Origin: Actinocrispum wychmicini
Lineage (GTDB): Bacteria; Actinomycetota; Actinomycetes; Mycobacteriales; Pseudonocardiaceae
Direction: 5' to 3'
NCBI RefSeq assembly: GCF_004345645.1
Contig: NZ_SLWS01000005.1
Coordinates: 372,001 to 436,000 of the forward strand
Length of the DNA stretch: 64,000 nucleotides
Positions 60,262 to 64,000 of the stretch are shown piece after piece (the stretch's first letter is position 1; each line of letters begins with the position of its first letter). Under the pieces are notes generated by a model. That model was given only the letters and a program-made list of their open reading frames with translations. It was not told the origin of the DNA and searched no databases. The position numbers and the translations under genes are program-made.

Positions 60262-60778
60262 GGCGCATTTCCATTCCGATTGCGCGCGAATCACCCGAGT
60301 ACGTGATGGGTTGGTGACATCGACCGCTCGTGTCACGGGCACCCGCGCGGCGTCTACTGTGGACTTAACGCTGCGGGTGACGGTGGTCGTGGCGGCTGGT
60401 GTTCGAGGTGTGACGACATCTCTTGGACGTCGCGTGACACGGTGCCTCGCCGCCGCTCATGGGCAGGCGCGGCGAGCGTCCGCGCTGGTAGATGGCTTGC
60501 GAGAGGAGCGTGACTGGTTGTTCGAGTGCGCTCGGCCTCGTGTCACGCCGTGCTGTGACTGGGCCGGCTCCCGGACGTGGCCTGGCCGAGCTGTTTTGCC
60601 AGCTCCGGAACTGTGTCCACGCCATCCTTCGACGGGCTGGACACGTGCGGTCGGTCAGCATGTCCCTCGTATGCGGGCGGCTGGCGTAATCGCTCCAGAC
60701 CGCACTTACACCACATCTCATGTCACACGACCCTTTTCAAGATCGCTGACAGACGCCATACTGCCTGGTCAGACTAGG
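60262..60778. promoter_or_regulatory. Intergenic region between integrase 2 and tRNA-Arg with repeated TGTCACG boxes
   Basis: About 520 bp without a gene. TGTCACG occurs at 60331 (plus), 60433 (minus strand, as CGTGACA) and 60541 (plus), and TGTCACA at 60721. An inverted pair GTGACA-11-TGTCAC sits at 60314-60336 just upstream of the integrase start. These could be arm-type integrase sites or sites for the GntR-like domain (autoregulation). Confidence 0.35.
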
Positions 60779-60851
60779 TGCCCCCGGCAGGAATCGAACC
60801 TGCGACACACGGTTTAGGAAACCGTTGCTCTATCCCCTGAGCTACGAGGGC
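60779..60851 (-). tRNA. tRNA-Arg (anticodon CCT), intact
   Basis: 73 nucleotides without CCA. The acceptor stem GCCCTCG pairs with CGGGGGC; D arm AGCTCAGGGGATAGAGC; anticodon stem ACGGT/ACCGT with loop TTCCTAA; T arm GCAGGTTCGATTCCTGC. All stems pair correctly. Its 3' part is duplicated at 11925, so it is the likely integration target of the island to its left. Confidence 0.92.
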
Positions 60852-60923
60852 GTCGGGTCAGATCATACGGGGTCGGTCGGTCCGGAGGGCGGCAACCTCG
60901 GGTAACGGGTCGCGGTGGGCTGG

Positions 60924-60955
60924 GTGCCGCCGGCCCAGCGCGGGGCCGGCGGCAC
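60924..60955 (-). terminator. Strong stem-loop after the penicillin acylase gene
   Basis: GTGCCGCCGGCCC and GGGCCGGCGGCAC form a perfect 13-bp stem with a 6-base loop, ending 11 bp after the stop codon at 60966 in the direction of transcription. No T run. It is a typical high-GC terminator and separates the hydrolase from the tRNA. Confidence 0.75.
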
Positions 60956-60965
60956 AGGCAGGGGA

Positions 60966-63900
60966 TCAGTAGGAGTAGGTCTCGAACTCGTACAGGGAGT
61001 AGCCGTAGCGGGTGCCGCGCTGGGTTCCGGTCATTCGGACGTAACGGGCGGATGTTGTCGGGAAGGTGACTGTGTTGGTTCCGCCGGTGGCGGTGGTGGT
61101 GGCGTAGGCCTGTTGCCAGGTTGTGCCGTCGGTGGAGACGTCGATGTGGTAGCCGGTGGCGTAGGCGGTTTCCCAGGTCAGCACTACGCGGGCGACTGGG
61201 CGGGCGGTGCCGAGGTCGACTGTGATCGACTGGTTGTCCGACCAGTCGCTGGCCCAGCGGGTTGTGGGGTTTCCGTCGACCGCGTTGGCGGCTGGGTAGG
61301 AGACGAAGATGTTGTGTTCGTAGCTGGTCGCTGTCGCTGTTCGGCCGGATGACAGGTTCGCTGTCGATTGGCCTCGGCGGGCTGGGTATTCCACGACCTG
61401 CTGGAATGTCGGGCGGTTCTGCCAGGTGATCTTGTCCTGGGTGATGCCGCCAAGGGGTGACTGGATGATCGAGTCCGCGCACCACTGGTCGCCCGCGGCG
61501 CAGTTCCCGTCACCTGGGTACACCTGGTTGGCGGGGGCGGCCGCGGCTTGGGCCAATGTCGTCAGCAGTGCCTGGCGGCAGCCGGCGAGGGTTCCGCCGC
61601 CGCAGAACTTCGAGCCCAACGCACCGGAAACCTGGTCGCCGAGCACCGACTTGATGTCCTTGCGCACGTAGCCCCACCAGCCGGACTGGAACGACGACCC
61701 CTTGTGGGGCTGGCCGACGTGGAAGTCCGGGGTGCCGTTCTGGAAACCCGAGGGGGACTCGTTGATCTCCAGGTTGTTCGTCAGGGCGTTGTACACCGTG
61801 TCGCCGAGGCCGGGTTGGAACTCGGCTTTCACCAGCAACGGCCACCAGGCGTCGAGGGTCCTGATCGCGTCCGCGTCGGCGTAGGTGTGGCTGCTCTGCG
61901 CGGTTTCCTTGCGCAAGCCGCCGTGCGACAGCCATGTTTGCAACGACGCCACGGCCGTGGCCTGCGCTGGGTCGGTCACTGGTTGGCTGTTGATGACCCG
62001 AAGCAGGTCAGGCAGATTGCGTTCGGCGCGCAGGTCCGCGAGGGCCGCGTCCGCCATTGCCTGCGTCAGGTTTACGCGGGTGACCTTGGTGCCACTGGTC
62101 AGCAGCTTCTTCACCCGCGCGTCCAACAGGTCGACTCTGTGCACCGCGCTCTTGTCGTAGCCGGGCGCCGCGTAGTCACGTGCCTGCGCGTTGTTCCAGC
62201 TGACGAAGTAGTCCTGGTTGATCGCCTGCGGGTGCTGGGCGAACGGGGTGTACTGGGCGCTGTTGGAGGTGGGGTCCCAGCCGTTCCACTCGTTGGCCGG
62301 GTCCGCCTTGATCGGCATGTTCGGGTCCACAGTCGCCTTGCGCGACGGGTTGGCGCCCGAGTTGAAGTACGCCGTGTCCCGTGAGTCCACATAGAACCAG
62401 TTGAACGTGTAGTTCACGTCCATGGCCGCGCGCTGGAAGTCCTGCGCGGAATGGATGAGGTCCGGGTCGTTGAACTCCTGGAACCCGATGATCGAGTCGA
62501 TCTCGTGCTTGTACGTCGACCGCAGGCTCGCGTAGGCGACCGGTTTCCCGCCGACCGTCGCCCGCGAGATGATCGGCCCGTAGGCGGTCTTGAAACTCAC
62601 CAGGCGGTACGAGCCCGCCGCGGTCCCGTCCGCGACTGTCGGTTTCCAACTGTTCTTACGCTCCAGTGTCTGGATCGGCACACATTGGCCATGCAGCATG
62701 TAGAACGCGGAGTCCTTCGTCACCGGCTTGCCGGTGGGGTCGCACAGGTCGACGGCGAATGTGTCGATGATGTCCTGTGCGGACGTGGTCGCGCTCCATG
62801 AGTAGTCCTGACCACGGCCGAGCAGCACGTAGAAGCTGATCCCGGCGAACGAAGCGCCGCGGGCGCTGATCCCGGGGCCTTGAAGTTCTTGTAGGACAAG
62901 CAGTTGCGGCGCGAAGTAGCCGGTCTGCGGACCGAACACGGCCACCGGGTGCCCACTGGCCGTGTACTGGCCGGACACGACTAGGGCGTTGGACATGCCG
63001 TGCTTGTCGCTCACCAGGTCACCGGGCAGCACGCCGTTGTCGAACATGCCCTGCGCGGCTTCCTGGCCGGCGGGAGCCGCGACCTTCACCGGTGCCGCGG
63101 ACGGGTTCGCCGCCGAGCCGGTCTGGTCGAACACGAGCTGCTGCGGAGTCACCGAACCCTTGTCCGGCATGGCCACGCCGGACGGGTTGGCGGGCGCCTG
63201 GCCGTACGGGAAGCTCTGGCCGTTGTGCAAAGTCAGCGTGGTCTCCGGGTCGTTCTGCGCCCGGAACGCCTGCCATTGCCGTTCACCCTCGGCCATGCCG
63301 TAGCGCTCCTGGAACGCCATGCGCGTGATCGCGGACTCGACTTCCCCGCCGCCACCGCCGCCGAACTGCGCGCCCACGACAGAGGCGAGGACCACCAGGT
63401 CAGGCAAGGTGAACGGCTCGATCGAACCGGCGTTGGTGATCGCGTCGACGTGTCCGGTGAGGACGTACTCACCCGGGAAGTACCGGCCGTTGTACGACTG
63501 GGTGACATACGCGTTCACACCGTCCAAATACGACTTCGCGTCGGCCAACGCCTGTGCGCCGCGCGGGCTGGCCGCCGCCGCCCGGTCGATCTGGGCCTGC
63601 AACTCCTGCTCGTCGTACGGCGCGGACCGGAAGAAGTCCTGTTCGAGCTGGCGGTTCGCGGGTGCGCCACCGGCGAACGGGGTCAACTGGCCGCGGCCGA
63701 CCCGGCGGAACAGGTCCATCAGCCACAATCTGTCCTGCGCGGTGGCGTATCCGGCGCCGAACTCGGTGCCTGAGCGGGTGGTGCCGGTGATGTGGGGAAC
63801 ACCCAACTTCTTGTCGCGCACGATGGTCACGTCAGCGCGCGGCCTGATGGTGCTCTCCACCTGGTCCGACGGCACGCCGAAAGAGGAGTCGTTGTAGAAC

Positions 63901-64000
63901 TGGCCGATCTTGTCGGTGGTCAGGCCGGAATAGCCGGCCGGCAGGCTGTCGTACTTGCCCAGTTGGTCGGCGGCGTGTGCCGGCCGGGTGCCGAACACCT
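60966..64000 (-). CDS. Secreted penicillin-acylase family hydrolase with discoidin (F5/8C) domain (5' end outside window)
   Basis: At least 1011 residues. The first visible residues, VFGTRPAHAADQLG, look like the end of a signal peptide with an AHA-AD cleavage site. The alpha subunit contains VTIVRDKKLGVPHITGTTRS and GAGYATAQDRLWLMDLFRRV. The spacer ends at KHGM, followed by the autocatalytic Ser-Asn of the Ntn-hydrolase fold (SNALVVSGQYTASGHPVAVF). The beta subunit continues to about 870 (SRATVGGKPVAYASLRSTYK, FNWFYVDSRDTAYFNSGANP). The last 130 residues are an F5/8 type C domain (NAVDGNPTTRWASDWSDNQS, ITVDLGTARPVARVVLTWET). It would cleave an amide such as an acyl-homoserine lactone, lipopeptide or beta-lactam outside the cell, with the discoidin domain binding glycans. 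Confidence 0.9.
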   Translation of the reverse strand, partial: VFGTRPAHAADQLGKYDSLPAGYSGLTTDKIGQFYNDSSFGVPSDQVESTIRPRADVTIVRDKKLGVPHITGTTRSGTEFGAGYATAQDRLWLMDLFRRVGRGQLTPFAGGAPANRQLEQDFFRSAPYDEQELQAQIDRAAAASPRGAQALADAKSYLDGVNAYVTQSYNGRYFPGEYVLTGHVDAITNAGSIEPFTLPDLVVLASVVGAQFGGGGGGEVESAITRMAFQERYGMAEGERQWQAFRAQNDPETTLTLHNGQSFPYGQAPANPSGVAMPDKGSVTPQQLVFDQTGSAANPSAAPVKVAAPAGQEAAQGMFDNGVLPGDLVSDKHGMSNALVVSGQYTASGHPVAVFGPQTGYFAPQLLVLQELQGPGISARGASFAGISFYVLLGRGQDYSWSATTSAQDIIDTFAVDLCDPTGKPVTKDSAFYMLHGQCVPIQTLERKNSWKPTVADGTAAGSYRLVSFKTAYGPIISRATVGGKPVAYASLRSTYKHEIDSIIGFQEFNDPDLIHSAQDFQRAAMDVNYTFNWFYVDSRDTAYFNSGANPSRKATVDPNMPIKADPANEWNGWDPTSNSAQYTPFAQHPQAINQDYFVSWNNAQARDYAAPGYDKSAVHRVDLLDARVKKLLTSGTKVTRVNLTQAMADAALADLRAERNLPDLLRVINSQPVTDPAQATAVASLQTWLSHGGLRKETAQSSHTYADADAIRTLDAWWPLLVKAEFQPGLGDTVYNALTNNLEINESPSGFQNGTPDFHVGQPHKGSSFQSGWWGYVRKDIKSVLGDQVSGALGSKFCGGGTLAGCRQALLTTLAQAAAAPANQVYPGDGNCAAGDQWCADSIIQSPLGGITQDKITWQNRPTFQQVVEYPARRGQSTANLSSGRTATATSYEHNIFVSYPAANAVDGNPTTRWASDWSDNQSITVDLGTARPVARVVLTWETAYATGYHIDVSTDGTTWQQAYATTTATGGTNTVTFPTTSARYVRMTGTQRGTRYGYSLYEFETYSY

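Noticed and set aside
1..64000. CRISPR arrays, rRNA genes, riboswitches, origins of replication
   Set aside because: No regularly spaced repeats, rRNA signatures, conserved riboswitch cores or DnaA-box clusters were noticed by eye; short or diverged examples could have been missed.

Overview
The window is high-GC DNA from a filamentous actinomycete, most likely of the Pseudonocardiales (Amycolatopsis/Kibdelosporangium-like). This is inferred from many ECF sigma factors, mycothiol-linked maleylpyruvate isomerase-type proteins, an ESX/WXG100-like cluster with a YbaB protein, GTG starts and actinobacterial integrases. No 16S gene or other species marker is present.

Layout. 1-6.5 kb: a very large minus-strand gene, cut by the window edge, encodes a Ser/Thr protein kinase fused to a DEAD/DEAH-type helicase. 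Two conserved hypothetical genes lie upstream on the same strand. 6.7-9.0 kb: two paralogous sigma-like proteins flank a small excisionase-like HTH gene, followed by a decayed TIGR02679 (JetD-like, Wadjet) relic. 9.2-11.75 kb: a YbaB / EspC-like / long WXG100-like / hypothetical operon. 11.9 kb: a 3' remnant of tRNA-Arg(CCT). The same sequence recurs inside an intact tRNA-Arg(CCT) at 60.8 kb. The interval of about 49 kb between them carries one tyrosine integrase near each end (13.4-15.4 and 58.6-60.3 kb). Both integrases are fused to a GntR-type winged helix. I read the interval as an integrated, possibly composite, genomic island.

Inside the island: two ECF sigma genes and a frameshifted YCII gene (17-19.7 kb); an NTF2/maleylpyruvate isomerase fusion, an NmrA reductase and a haem peroxidase (19.8-23.7 kb); a hydrolase, and an SDR/SRPBCC pair divergent from a TetR gene with twin operators (23.9-27 kb); a deleted Rieske-TPP enzyme, a flavodoxin and an ECF/anti-sigma pair (27.7-30.8 kb); an ion-transport operon (31-34 kb); a MarR/ABC exporter module (34.5-36.7 kb); an amino-acid-oxidase locus with two unrecognised proteins (38.9-43.1 kb); a pseudogene-rich stretch around a glycosyltransferase whose promoter is a copy of the MarR/ABC operator (43.2-47.2 kb); acetyltransferases (47.7-49.2 kb); a TPR-PH / acidic protein / PASTA gene row facing a LuxR ATPase regulator (49.3-54.9 kb); and defence-like relics (DUF2326 ATPase, AlbA_2/Schlafen protein, 55-57.8 kb). 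Right of the tRNA is a secreted penicillin-acylase-type hydrolase with a discoidin domain, cut by the window edge.

The most promising candidate for something undescribed is the kinase-helicase fusion and its neighbours. Second are the two MarR-operator modules, one of which has swapped its ABC exporter for a glycosyltransferase, and the unexplained oxidase locus. The high density of broken genes (at least ten) fits an accessory region under turnover. All calls rest on reading the sequence and remembered family features; no database search was run.
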